Shown piece after piece: positions 28,064 to 35,641 of a stretch of DNA of 40,328 nt. Position 1 is the stretch's first letter. Each line of letters starts with the position of its first letter. Below the pieces are notes generated by a model. The model saw only the letters and a list, made by a program, of their open reading frames with translations, searched no databases and had not been told where the DNA came from. Source of the DNA: Treponema sp. GTDB lineage: Bacteria > Spirochaetota > Spirochaetia > Treponematales > Breznakiellaceae. The translations under genes and the position numbers were made by a program. Location: positions 1 through 40,328 of the forward strand of contig JAITLC010000106.1 in the NCBI GenBank assembly GCA_031278095.1, in the 5' to 3' direction.

Positions 28064-29083
28064 TTATGCCACAGGGGAGAATCCTACGGCGTCTCCGCGG
28101 GCCATGTTTGGCATAAAGCCGTAATTGCGTATACGACCTTCCATGCAGAGACGGCATTCGGCGGCCTCGTCTCCGGTACAGATCTTGTTATCATAGAGGG
28201 CATATAGTTTCCGTACCGCCTTCGGGGAGAGATTCGGCATTACCACATTGGCTCCGGCCATAAGCCCCCTTTCCCGGCCCTGGGGCGAAATGCTTCCCAA
28301 AGCGGTGGTTGCAGGGATAAGCGCCTTTGGAAGAAGCAGGCGGGTAAGGGCTACCATTTTAAGACTCAATTCAAGGCTTCCGCCGGGCATGGAACCGAAG
28401 GGGGTATCCTGCTGGGGGATAAAGGGGCCAATGCCTACCATCTGGGGTTCCAGTTCTTCGATAAAACGGAGATCCTCCAGCAGATTTTCATTGCTCTGCC
28501 AGGGAGTTCCAACCATGAATCCCGCTCCCACCTGATAACCTATATCCTTAAGATCCCGGAGACACTGTTTTCGTTCCGCAAGGCTCATGGAAGAAGGATG
28601 AAGTTTCCGGTAGTGTTCATCCGAAGCGGTTTCATGGCGGAGAAGATAACGATTCGTCCCGGCGCGGAAGAAACGTTCATAACTTTTCCGGCTCCGCTCC
28701 CCGATGGAAAGAGTAATGGCATGATCGGGATATACACGGCGGATGGCCTCCAGCATCTCTACAATCCTGTCGTCGGTCAAGTAGGGGTCTTCCCCTCCCT
28801 GGAGAACAAAGGTCCTGTAACCCAGCAAGTCTCCCATACGGCAGCAGTTAAGAATCTCTTCCGTGGAAAGACGGTAGCGTTCCACCCGTACATTGTCCCT
28901 GCGGATACCGCAGTAGTAACAGTTGTTTTTACAGTGATTGGTAAATTCAATGAGTCCCCGGAAGTATACATCATTCCCATAGTGCTCTTCCCGGACTTTC
29001 CGTGCCGCGGCAAAGAGGGCTTCAATCTCTTCAGGATCGTTTGAGCGGATATAGTGCAGCAATTCTGCATCGCTGTTATACAA
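28064..29083 (-). CDS. hydE: FeFe-hydrogenase maturase HydE (radical SAM)
   Basis: Radical SAM enzyme that, with HydG and HydF, builds the 2Fe subcluster of the FeFe-hydrogenase active site. TTG 29083 gives 339 residues (Thermotoga HydE has 348, from memory), with GAGAGGGA about 6 nt upstream and a short overlap with the hydG stop. A longer frame to 29158 would overlap hydG by 83 bp. The SAM cluster motif is CKNNCYYC (CX3CX2C), followed by RRDNVRVERYRL, FVLQGGEDPYLTD and YLLRHETA. A second Cys set, CTGDEAAECRLC near the C-terminus, matches the auxiliary cluster of many HydE proteins. GIGPFIPQQDTPFG is also characteristic. Confidence 0.94.
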   Translation of the reverse strand: MYNSDAELLHYIRSNDPEEIEALFAAARKVREEHYGNDVYFRGLIEFTNHCKNNCYYCGIRRDNVRVERYRLSTEEILNCCRMGDLLGYRTFVLQGGEDPYLTDDRIVEMLEAIRRVYPDHAITLSIGERSRKSYERFFRAGTNRYLLRHETASDEHYRKLHPSSMSLAERKQCLRDLKDIGYQVGAGFMVGTPWQSNENLLEDLRFIEELEPQMVGIGPFIPQQDTPFGSMPGGSLELSLKMVALTRLLLPKALIPATTALGSISPQGRERGLMAGANVVMPNLSPKAVRKLYALYDNKICTGDEAAECRLCMEGRIRNYGFMPNMARGDAVGFSPVA

Positions 29084-30554
29084 AGAAATCCCTCTCGCCC
29101 CGGCTTCTGATTTTTTCGATGTTTTCGGCAGCCCTTCCCCGGATCTTTTCATTGGCAATGCCGGGAACTTCCCTGTCTATAAGTACGGCGGCCTTCTTCC
29201 GGAAATTTTCATCTCCATAATCCATCGAATATTCGCAGAGCGTCATAAGGGCATTGGGAAGGCAGACATTTTTTATCTGCCCCGATTTTGCAAGGGACAT
29301 GAAACGATCCCCTGTCCTGCCGTTCCGGTAACAGGCTGTACAGAAGCTTGGGATGTAGCCGTCGTCCATGAGTTCGCTGATGATCTCAAGGGCGCTCCGC
29401 TCATCGTTCACAAAAAACTGGGGATTGGCCTGTTTCCTGTGTTCAGGTTGCGCATTCGTCCCTTCGGGCCGCCAGCGTTGTGCATAACCGCCGACTTCGG
29501 TTTTGGAACCGGCGCTGATCTGGGAGATTCCCAAATGGAGAAGTTTTTGCCTCATCCGGCGGTTTTCCCTGGTAGAGAGGATCATCCCGGTAAAGGGTAC
29601 CGCGATGCGGATGATTGCCACAAGCTTTTCAAAAACAGCGTCGTCTATCAGATTGGGGAAATCGGCAATATTCATGCCGGATGCCGGACAGAGCCGGGGA
29701 ACAGAGATGGTATGGAAGCCTACATTGAATTTTTCTTCCAGATGTTCATTGTGAATCATCAGTCCCAGAACTTCAAAGTAGGGATCCGCAAGGCCAAAGA
29801 GAACCCCGCCGCCTACATCATCAATTCCCGCTTCATGGGCCCGGTCAAATGCGGTAAGGTGCCAGCCGTAATCTTTCTTGGGGCCGGAAATATGAACGCG
29901 GTCATAGGTGGGCTCATGGTAGGTTTCCTGAAAGAGAATATAGGTACCTATGCCTACTTCCCTAAGCTTCCTGTAGTTTTCGACGGTGGTAGCGGCAATG
30001 TTCACATTGATCCTGCGGATCTCGCCGTTTTCAAATTTCATGTCATAGATAGTACGCATACACTCCAGAATGTAATCTATGGGACATTCTCCGTCGTGCT
30101 CCCCCGCTTCCAGGGCAATTCTCTTGTGGCCCATCTGTTCAAGGATTTTTACCTCTTCCCTGACTTCATCCTGGCTAAGTTTGCGGCGGCCGAATTCATG
30201 ATCGCAGTTGTAACTGCAGTAGGCACAGCGGTTTACACAGTGATCGCTCACATAAAGGGGGGCAAACATGACGATTCTGTTGCCGTAGATCCGCTGCTTG
30301 ATCTTCCAGGCTATTGAAAATATCCGTTCCAGATGTTCCGGATTCTGACTTACCAGCAGGGCCGCAATTTCCCGGTGGTTCAACCCTTCAAAGCGTTCGG
30401 CCTTGTCCAGATAAGCGCTTATGCTTCCGTCATCGGCGTATCTGGCTTCCTCGAGAAGGTCTTCGATATAACGCCGATCGATGAAAATATCTTCCGGGGC
30501 AACCCTTCTCCGTGCCGCCCTTTGGGGCGCTTTCATGATTTTTTCCGCCGTCAT
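29076..30554 (-). CDS. hydG: FeFe-hydrogenase maturase HydG (radical SAM tyrosine lyase)
   Basis: Cleaves tyrosine to make the CO and cyanide ligands of the hydrogenase H-cluster. It has 492 residues. The N-terminal SAM cluster motif is CVNRCAYC (CX3CX2C). The C-terminal cluster is CTAC followed after exactly 22 residues by Cys (CX2CX22C), a site that HydG has and the related thiamine enzyme ThiH lacks. That separates the two. EAGEHDGECPIDYILE and FQETYHEPTY are also typical. The ATG overlaps the regulator stop by 4 bp (ATGA), with GGAG upstream. Confidence 0.95.
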   Translation of the reverse strand: MTAEKIMKAPQRAARRRVAPEDIFIDRRYIEDLLEEARYADDGSISAYLDKAERFEGLNHREIAALLVSQNPEHLERIFSIAWKIKQRIYGNRIVMFAPLYVSDHCVNRCAYCSYNCDHEFGRRKLSQDEVREEVKILEQMGHKRIALEAGEHDGECPIDYILECMRTIYDMKFENGEIRRINVNIAATTVENYRKLREVGIGTYILFQETYHEPTYDRVHISGPKKDYGWHLTAFDRAHEAGIDDVGGGVLFGLADPYFEVLGLMIHNEHLEEKFNVGFHTISVPRLCPASGMNIADFPNLIDDAVFEKLVAIIRIAVPFTGMILSTRENRRMRQKLLHLGISQISAGSKTEVGGYAQRWRPEGTNAQPEHRKQANPQFFVNDERSALEIISELMDDGYIPSFCTACYRNGRTGDRFMSLAKSGQIKNVCLPNALMTLCEYSMDYGDENFRKKAAVLIDREVPGIANEKIRGRAAENIEKIRSRGERDFFV

Positions 30555-30820
30555 TTGTCTTCTCCTTTGGCTTTTAGAGCATTTGATATTGCCGTCTTGA
30601 CCGTCACGTTTTCCAGGTTTCCCAGCTTTCCCGTGAGGGCATTGATGTCGTCCAACTCCCCCATCACGGTGAGGGATATTACCGAAATTTCTTCCTCCTC
30701 AAAGGGAATCCCCATGCGCCCTCTGATGATCCCGCGGAAGGAAGCCACCGTGTCGTTAAATGCCTTCTGGCTCAGCAGAGGTTTCTCCAGCACCGCTCCG
30801 ATTACCCCAATTCGTTTCAT
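30551..30820 (-). CDS. TM1266-type putative hydrogenase-system regulator
   Basis: A small ferredoxin-like alpha/beta protein of 89 residues. MKRIGVIGAVLEKP, FRGIIRGRMGIPFEEEEISVISLTV and ALTGKLGNLENVTVKTAI match the TM1266 family, which is usually encoded beside hydE, hydF or hydG and named a putative iron-only hydrogenase system regulator. It resembles the ACT/NikR-C fold, with no DNA-binding domain of its own, so the regulatory role is a prediction. It is the first gene of the module, has a good GAGGAGAG ribosome site, and overlaps hydG by 4 bp. A terminator-like hairpin lies in its leader. Confidence 0.88.
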   Translation of the reverse strand: MKRIGVIGAVLEKPLLSQKAFNDTVASFRGIIRGRMGIPFEEEEISVISLTVMGELDDINALTGKLGNLENVTVKTAISNALKAKGEDK

Positions 30821-30862
30821 GTTTTCTCTCCTCTTTCATTCCCCCGGCCTGCCCGCGGGCAC

Positions 30863-30892
30863 AAAAAAACCCCCGGGCGGACAGCCTGGGGG
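30863..30892 (-). terminator. Leader terminator (possible attenuator) of the hyd operon
   Basis: Read on the minus strand, CCCCC-A-GGC, loop TGTCC, GCC-C-GGGGG is followed at once by seven T. It has the form of a rho-independent terminator, pointing toward the regulator-hydG-hydE genes and ending about 43 bp before the first ATG. There is no minus-strand gene upstream for it to terminate, because the next gene runs the other way. A second palindrome, TGCCCGCGGGCA, follows at 30850-30861. Confidence 0.6.
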
Positions 30893-30912
30893 CGGAACAT
30901 ACAAGGCCGCAG

Positions 30913-30956
30913 TATATGCAGTGCATATATCCGGCTATGAGATTCGCCCTCGTCAA
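30913..30956 (-). promoter_or_regulatory. Candidate hyd promoter with palindromic operator
   Basis: On the minus strand TTGACG (30951-30956), an 18-nt spacer and GGATAT (30927-30932) look like a sigma-70 promoter. A perfect inverted repeat TATATGCA-N-TGCATATA (30913-30929) overlaps the -10 box and the likely start site, a good position for a repressor. It lies upstream of the terminator-like hairpin. Confidence 0.45.
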
Positions 30957-31046
30957 ACCAGAAGCTGTCTTGGTCTGCAAGGAACAAACGCTGTTTTCCC
31001 CATCAATTAATCAATCCGCAAGAATACTCTCGCGGAAAATGGGTTT

Positions 31047-31193
31047 AAAGAAACGCTGATTACATGACGCCAATCAACGTTTCCCTATGTATTTGCTCAT
31101 CTCACTGCGCACATACCGCATTAAAGCGGCGCCGATTTATTCCCATTGAATAAACAACGCTTCCTTAGCGGAAGTTGTTCTGAAACTTCAGTA
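31047..31193. repeat. R2 repeat, copy 2
   Basis: About 147 bp matching copy 1 (16544-16699), including ATGACGCCAATCA, GTTTCCCTATGTATTTGCTC and GCGCACATACCGCATTAAAG without change. Hairpin 1 (AAACGCTGATT / AATCAACGTTT) is kept with a changed outer end. Hairpin 2 has lost part of its pairing (TTTATTCCCATTGAATAAAC). Confidence 0.75.
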
Positions 31194-31383
31194 CAAATTT
31201 AAAGATAAGACAGTTTTTATCTTTTGACAAGGGGGCGCGTTGCCTAATAATTAGTGTCTGTCTATAATATGGAATTACGGAAAAGGTAAGTACATTTGGC
31301 AATTTCTTTTATTTCTCTTGACTATTGTCAAATTCAGGATAGAATAAATCATACATCCTATTATTAAAGCAAGGAGAATTTTT
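31194..31383. promoter_or_regulatory. Control region upstream of the sugar-binding protein gene
   Basis: A hairpin AAAGATAA-N8-TTATCTTT (31201-31224) is followed by TTGACA (31224-31229) and, after 18 nt, TAATTA, a possible weak promoter overlapping R3 copy 2 (31251-31267). A better candidate is TTGACT (31318-31323), a 16-nt spacer and TAGAAT (31340-31345). The inverted repeat TTGAC-TATT-GTCAA (31318-31331) covers its -35 box. AAGGAG lies about 8 nt before ATG 31384. Confidence 0.5.
31251..31267 (+). repeat. R3 repeat, copy 2
   Basis: TTAGTGTCTGTCTATAA, one base different from the other copies, is preceded by CTAATAA as copy 3 is by CTAATAT. It is inverted relative to copy 1, with the hyd module between them. 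Confidence 0.65.
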
Positions 31384-33093
31384 ATGAGAAAGGTATTTGC
31401 CGGTATCCTTGTCCTGTGTATGGCAGGCGGCGCCCTTTTTGCGGGCGGTAAACAGCAAAGCTCGGGGGGAGGAGGAAGCCCCACATTATCGCCTCCGGGA
31501 CTTACGGGGGACGCCCTGGCCTTCAGCAAATTCACCAAACCGGTGGATGTCCATATCGGGATGAGCGTCAGCCCCATCGATACTACCCTTCCTCCGGGAG
31601 ATACTGTGCAAAATAACCAGTATACCCGCTATCTTAGGGATAATTACAACATCAATATCATTGTTGACTGGTCAGCAGCGGAAGGGAACGATTTCAATCA
31701 GAAAGTCTCCCTCTGTATAGCCAGCAATACCCTGCCCGACGGCCTCAATGTACGATCTCACACCTATATGCTCAAAGCCGCCAAATCGGACATGCTCTAT
31801 GATATTACCAGCTTGTTCCAGCAGTACGCTTCTTCCCAGGTAAGGGGGATTATAGAATCGACCAAGGGCCGCGCCATGGAGATGGTATCCTATAACGGGA
31901 AGATGATCGCCCTCCCCAACATCACCGTTACCACCGACGGCGTGCACATTCTCAATGTCCAGAAACAGTGGCTGGATCAGTACGGCCTTCCCATTCCCAA
32001 AACCCTTGACGACATAGAAAATGCGGCGCGGGTATTTAAAGAGAGGAAACCTGCGGGAAATGCAACGATTCCGATTGTCGGTCCGGACAAGAACACGAAG
32101 CTTTACTGCAACTTTATCGAGTCTTCAAACCTCGGTAACGGCCTTGATCCGGTTTTTGCCGCGTATGATACCTATCCCGGCTTCTTCCTGGACAACGGAA
32201 ACGGAACGGTTTCCTACGGTTCTCTCGATCCTAAAATGAAGGAACCGCTCCAGCGTCTTGCGCGGTGGTACAAAGAGGGGCTTCTCGATCCCGAACTGGG
32301 CAGCCGCGACAATTCCGGCGAACCTGTAAACGCAAATCAGGCCGGTATGCGTTTCGGCCCCTGGTGGGCTCTGGGTTACGGGAACGGCGATTCCTTCAAG
32401 AATAATCCCAAGGCCAACTGGCAGGCCTATCCTGTGTATTCCAGCGACGGCAAATGGAATGCCCACATGAAGGCCCCCGGCACAGAAGCCTGCCTTATCA
32501 GCAAGAAGGCTTCCCCCGATGTGGCTGCGGCGATCATCATCATGTATAACGCCCTGGTTCGGGACGAAGCGGCCTTTGACACCTCTGTTGCCATCGGCTG
32601 GTACCCCCTGCGAACCGTTGCCGCGGCCGCGGACGAGTGCGAATATGAGTACCAGGAACTGACCAAAGTTCTCAAGGGACAGACAAAACCCGAGGACTAC
32701 AACAACCCCATGTCCATCTACAAGCTCATGTACCATGACGCCCAACTGATCAAGGGCGTCATCCCCGGTTATTCCCCCAACAGGGATCTGAACGTCGAGG
32801 ATTTCAGCATGGCCAACGCCGGTGACTTTAACCGCTCCTATGCCATCATGGTGGGTGACCGGCCCTATGCGACCGGGAAGCTGGACAAGGAAGTGTACAG
32901 CGTTACCTACAGCATGACCGATCTCCTGGAACAGCGCTGGCCCAACCTCTGGAAGATGGAATCCGAAGTGATGATGAAGATTATCACCGGGCAGGCCGAT
33001 ATAAGCAGCTTTGATAAATTTGTTTCGGACTGGAAGGCGCAGGGAGGCCAGGGTATTCTGGATGATCTTGCAGTCCAGTTCCTGAAGAAATAG
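31384..33093 (+). CDS. Extracellular sugar-binding protein of an ABC importer (LplA/YtcQ-like)
   Basis: Of 569 residues, the first 20 or so (MRKVFAGILVLCMAGGALFA) form a signal peptide, then GGKQQSSGGGGS, a Gly/Ser-rich linker common on spirochaetal binding proteins. No standard lipobox Cys is seen at the cleavage site. The long mature chain, with KTLDDIENAARVFKERKPAG, WYKEGLLDPELGS and the C-terminal IITGQADISSFDKFVSDWKAQGG, fits the long LplA/YtcQ binding proteins that partner LplB/LplC permeases for oligosaccharides. It is followed by the two permeases on the same strand. The actual sugar is not predictable. Confidence 0.9.
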   Translation: MRKVFAGILVLCMAGGALFAGGKQQSSGGGGSPTLSPPGLTGDALAFSKFTKPVDVHIGMSVSPIDTTLPPGDTVQNNQYTRYLRDNYNINIIVDWSAAEGNDFNQKVSLCIASNTLPDGLNVRSHTYMLKAAKSDMLYDITSLFQQYASSQVRGIIESTKGRAMEMVSYNGKMIALPNITVTTDGVHILNVQKQWLDQYGLPIPKTLDDIENAARVFKERKPAGNATIPIVGPDKNTKLYCNFIESSNLGNGLDPVFAAYDTYPGFFLDNGNGTVSYGSLDPKMKEPLQRLARWYKEGLLDPELGSRDNSGEPVNANQAGMRFGPWWALGYGNGDSFKNNPKANWQAYPVYSSDGKWNAHMKAPGTEACLISKKASPDVAAAIIIMYNALVRDEAAFDTSVAIGWYPLRTVAAAADECEYEYQELTKVLKGQTKPEDYNNPMSIYKLMYHDAQLIKGVIPGYSPNRDLNVEDFSMANAGDFNRSYAIMVGDRPYATGKLDKEVYSVTYSMTDLLEQRWPNLWKMESEVMMKIITGQADISSFDKFVSDWKAQGGQGILDDLAVQFLKK

Positions 33094-33116
33094 CCTCATA
33101 AGGAGGACGGCGGCTG

Positions 33117-34010
33117 ATGAAAAGGCGTACGGCGCTTCAGTTCCACTACGGGCTCATGACCCTGCCGGGTTTTCTCTGGCTTTTCCTGTTCAGCATCGTT
33201 CCCATGTACGGGATCGTGATGGCTTTTCAGGACTTTAACCCGAGTCTTGGTTTTTTCAGATCCCGGTGGACAGGTTTTGCAAATTTTGAATACCTTTTCA
33301 TGCTGGGGGATTCAAAGCAGGTTATCGTCAATACCCTGATCATTGCGGCGGGAAAGATGATTCTCAACCTGCTCTTCCCCCTGGCCTTTGCCCTCCTCCT
33401 TAACGAGGTACGCATTCATGTGTACAAAAAATTTATTCAGACCATCGTCTACCTTCCTCATTTTATTTCGTGGGTAATTCTGGCAAGCGTGGTGCTGAAT
33501 ATATTCGGTTACCGCGGGGTGATAAACACCATAACCGCCCTGTTCGGCGCCGAACCAAAGGTCTGGATGACCGACGCATCCATATTCCGGCAGCTTGTAA
33601 TCGGTACGGAGGTATGGAAAGAGTTCGGTTACAACGCCGTCATCTTCCTTGCCGCCCTTACCGGAATAAATCCCAATCTCTATGAGGCCGCCGCAATCGA
33701 CGGCGCAGGAAGGCTGCGTTCCACCTGGCATGTTACCCTGCCGGGGATCAGTAGTACCATTGTTGTGCTCGGTGTCCTGGGATTGGGCAATGTGCTCAAC
33801 GCCGGTTTCGATCAGATCTACAATCTCTACAATCCCATGGTGTATTCCTCAGGCGATATTATCGATACATGGGTATACCGCATGGGGCTGATCAATCTTC
33901 AATTTTCCCTTGCCACAGCGGCCGGACTCCTGAAGTCCGTGGTAAGTTTTGTGCTTATTGTGAGTTCCTGGCTTATGGCTTATAAGTTTGCCGATTACAA
34001 GGTTTTTTAG
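33117..34010 (+). CDS. ABC sugar importer permease, LplB/YteP-like
   Basis: Inner-membrane permease of 297 residues with about six hydrophobic helices (for example LMTLPGFLWLFLFSIVPMYGIVMAF at the start). The ATPase-docking EAA loop reads YEAAAIDGAGRLRSTWHVTLPGI. PGFLWLFLFSIVPMYG and FNPSLGFF are typical of the LplB group. The gene starts 23 bp after the binding-protein stop, behind AAGGAGG. The third component lies 12 bp downstream. No ATPase is encoded nearby, so a shared MsmX-type ATPase elsewhere is likely. Confidence 0.92.
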   Translation: MKRRTALQFHYGLMTLPGFLWLFLFSIVPMYGIVMAFQDFNPSLGFFRSRWTGFANFEYLFMLGDSKQVIVNTLIIAAGKMILNLLFPLAFALLLNEVRIHVYKKFIQTIVYLPHFISWVILASVVLNIFGYRGVINTITALFGAEPKVWMTDASIFRQLVIGTEVWKEFGYNAVIFLAALTGINPNLYEAAAIDGAGRLRSTWHVTLPGISSTIVVLGVLGLGNVLNAGFDQIYNLYNPMVYSSGDIIDTWVYRMGLINLQFSLATAAGLLKSVVSFVLIVSSWLMAYKFADYKVF

Positions 34011-34022
34011 GCTGGGGGGCGT

Positions 34023-34907
34023 ATGATTCAAACCAGATCCGCGGGTGAACGCATATTCAATGTCGTAAATATCATTGTAATGGGCCTGCTTGGTTTTTCC
34101 TGCCTCTATCCTCTCTGGTATGCCCTCTGCCTCTCCATTTCCGACAAGTCCGCGGCAAACGCGGGACTTGTAACATTCTATCCCATAGGTTTTACGCTTA
34201 TCTCCTACAGGGAGATTATGAAAGACATCATGTTTTTCAATTCTTTCTGGATTTCGATTCAGAGAACGGCTCTGGGAACCGCGGTAACCATCGCCACCCT
34301 TGTTACCATGGCCTATCCCCTTTCAAAACCCAAACGGGATTTCAGACCCAGGGGTATCATAATGTGGATCGTCATTTTCTGCATGCTCTTTAACGGCGGC
34401 ACGATTCCCTGGTACATCACGGTAAAAAACTACGGCCTTATCGATTCGATTTGGGCGCTTGTGCTGGGCGGCAGTCTTCCTGTTTTCAATCTGATTCTGA
34501 TGGTAAATTTCTTCCGGGCGATCCCAAAGGATCTTGAAGAAGCCGCGGTTGTGGACGGTGCCGGACCCTGGAAGATCCTCTTTATGGTGGTGGTACCCTG
34601 TTCAATTCCGGTCATTGCAACGATTGTGCTATTCACCGGCGTGTACCACTGGAACGAATTCTTTCAGGGACTGGTGCTCACCACCAACGAAAGCCGTTAT
34701 CCCCTCCAGACCTATATTCAGCAGTTGGTGGTCAACATTCAGGCTTCAACCCTGTCCAAGGACATGATAGAGAATCTCTTCAAGCTCTCCAATAAATCCC
34801 TTAACGCGGCAAAGGTTTTCATCGCCATGATACCGATGCTCGTGGTGTACCCTTTTTTGCAGCGCTACTTTATTTCCGGCATCATGCTGGGCGCGGTGAA
34901 GGAATAG
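34023..34907 (+). CDS. ABC sugar importer permease, LplC/YtcP-like
   Basis: Inner-membrane permease of 294 residues with about six helices. The opening RIFNVVNIIVMGLLGFSCLYPLWYAL and SDKSAANAGLVTFYPIGFTL are characteristic of YtcP/LplC proteins. The EAA loop is LEEAAVVDGAGPWKILFMVVVPCS, and the C-terminus ends YFISGIMLGAVKE. It forms a heterodimer with the preceding permease. The gene ends the operon, and repeat DNA begins about 40 bp later. Confidence 0.92.
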   Translation: MIQTRSAGERIFNVVNIIVMGLLGFSCLYPLWYALCLSISDKSAANAGLVTFYPIGFTLISYREIMKDIMFFNSFWISIQRTALGTAVTIATLVTMAYPLSKPKRDFRPRGIIMWIVIFCMLFNGGTIPWYITVKNYGLIDSIWALVLGGSLPVFNLILMVNFFRAIPKDLEEAAVVDGAGPWKILFMVVVPCSIPVIATIVLFTGVYHWNEFFQGLVLTTNESRYPLQTYIQQLVVNIQASTLSKDMIENLFKLSNKSLNAAKVFIAMIPMLVVYPFLQRYFISGIMLGAVKE

Positions 34908-34950
34908 AAAAGGGTGATATATTGTCTTATTTGTTAATTCGTGCTAATAT

Positions 34951-34989
34951 TTAGTGTCTGTCCATAAAGTCGGTTACTTTATGGACAGA
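34951..34989 (+). repeat. R3 repeat, copy 3, within a perfect hairpin
   Basis: TTAGTGTCTGTCCATAAA (34951-34968) continues into a hairpin with perfect 14-bp arms TCTGTCCATAAAGT (34957-34970) and ACTTTATGGACAGA (34976-34989) and a 5-nt loop. It follows the LplC-like permease by 43 bp and could end that operon. Confidence 0.65.
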
Positions 34990-35046
34990 TCTTGCATTTG
35001 CGCATATTTTGTACTAAAACGGTGCGCAAAATGCCTGTTTTAAGGT

Positions 35047-35082
35047 AGTCTGTCTATAATGTGTCTACATTATAGACAGACT
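35047..35082. repeat. Perfect 16-bp palindrome related to R3
   Basis: Arms AGTCTGTCTATAATGT (35047-35062) and ACATTATAGACAGACT (35067-35082) pair without mismatch around GTCT. The GTCTGTCTATAA core is the same as R3 copy 2. Confidence 0.65.
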
Positions 35083-35139
35083 CTATTTATTAAAATTGGT
35101 AAATTTCCGGCTTTGCTGGGGAGACCGTAATAGTCTATC

Positions 35140-35501
35140 CCATGTATATGGTACTTACAGTACTATATTGTGCGAATACCGAAGTATCGGAGAAAGAAAC
35201 TCTTATGGAGGAGTAACCCGGTAGTTGAGAGAGATATTCCACGAATTGGGGGCATGTATGATCGGGCCATTATCCACATGTTGATAGAAATACCGTCGAA
35301 ATACGAGGGTTCCACAGCGGGAGGATATATCAAGGGAAAAGCGCAATTGCGATAGCCCGGACGTATCTGGGGAAGGGGAACGGTTTCACGGGGCAGAATT
35401 TCTGGACGAGGGTATATTTCGTATCGGCGGTAGGATGGGATGGAGGGGTTATCAAGCGATATAACCGGGAACAGGAAGCTGAGGGCAAACGGCTGGACTA
35501 A
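35140..35501 (+). pseudogene. IS200/IS605-type transposase TnpA remnant
   Basis: TnpA of this family is a small Y1 single-strand transposase. Matching parts are YYIVRIPKYRRKKLLW (family HxVFxxKYRRKVL), IIHMLIEIPSKYEGSTAGGYIKGKA (family HVHMLIxIPPKYSVSxxxGYLKGKS) and, in another frame, IARTYLGKGNGFTGQNFW and YFVSAVGWD, ending EQEAEGKRLD. A frameshift lies near 35342-35355, and the catalytic HUH motif has decayed from HVH to IIH, so the protein cannot work. No start codon with a ribosome site is seen. Confidence 0.8.
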
Positions 35502-35586
35502 CCGGAAATGGTCAAAGATAACTAATAGCCAAAGCCGTCTTTAGGCGGCTCCAACATCAACCGCTTTGAGTGGTTCACAAAAATAA

Positions 35587-35623
35587 GCCCCCGGTTTTGT
35601 CGGGGCATGTGATATATTGCACA
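35587..35623 (+). promoter_or_regulatory. Hairpin and palindrome before the DeoR gene
   Basis: GCCCCCG-N7-CGGGGC (35587-35606) is a strong hairpin, probably the end of the transposon remnant. Directly after it TGTGATATATTGCACA (35608-35623) has matching TGTG/CACA ends around ATAT and lies 18 bp before the DeoR start. It could be an operator, perhaps for DeoR itself. Confidence 0.35.
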
Positions 35624-35641
35624 GCAGAGACAGGGGTAATC

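Larger units (their letters stand above)
34908..35569. other. Gap with palindromes and an IS200-type remnant
   Basis: These 662 bp carry R3 copy 3 with its hairpin (34951-34989), a second perfect hairpin (35047-35082), a decayed IS200-type transposase gene (about 35140-35501) and element-end hairpins after it, such as AGCCG-N8-CGGCT at about 35533-35550. No intact gene is seen. Confidence 0.7.

Noticed and set aside
29076-30554. ThiH (thiamine synthesis) instead of HydG
   Set aside because: The C-terminal CX2CX22C cluster and the neighbours hydE and the TM1266-type gene point to HydG; no thiamine genes are near.
32125-33099. Minus-strand open frame (324 codons) opposite the binding protein
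   Set aside because: Shadow of the intact binding-protein gene; no independent evidence.
35570-35641. 24-residue extension of the DeoR regulator
   Set aside because: It is coded by hairpin and palindrome DNA, while ATG 35642 has a good ribosome site and matches the family start.
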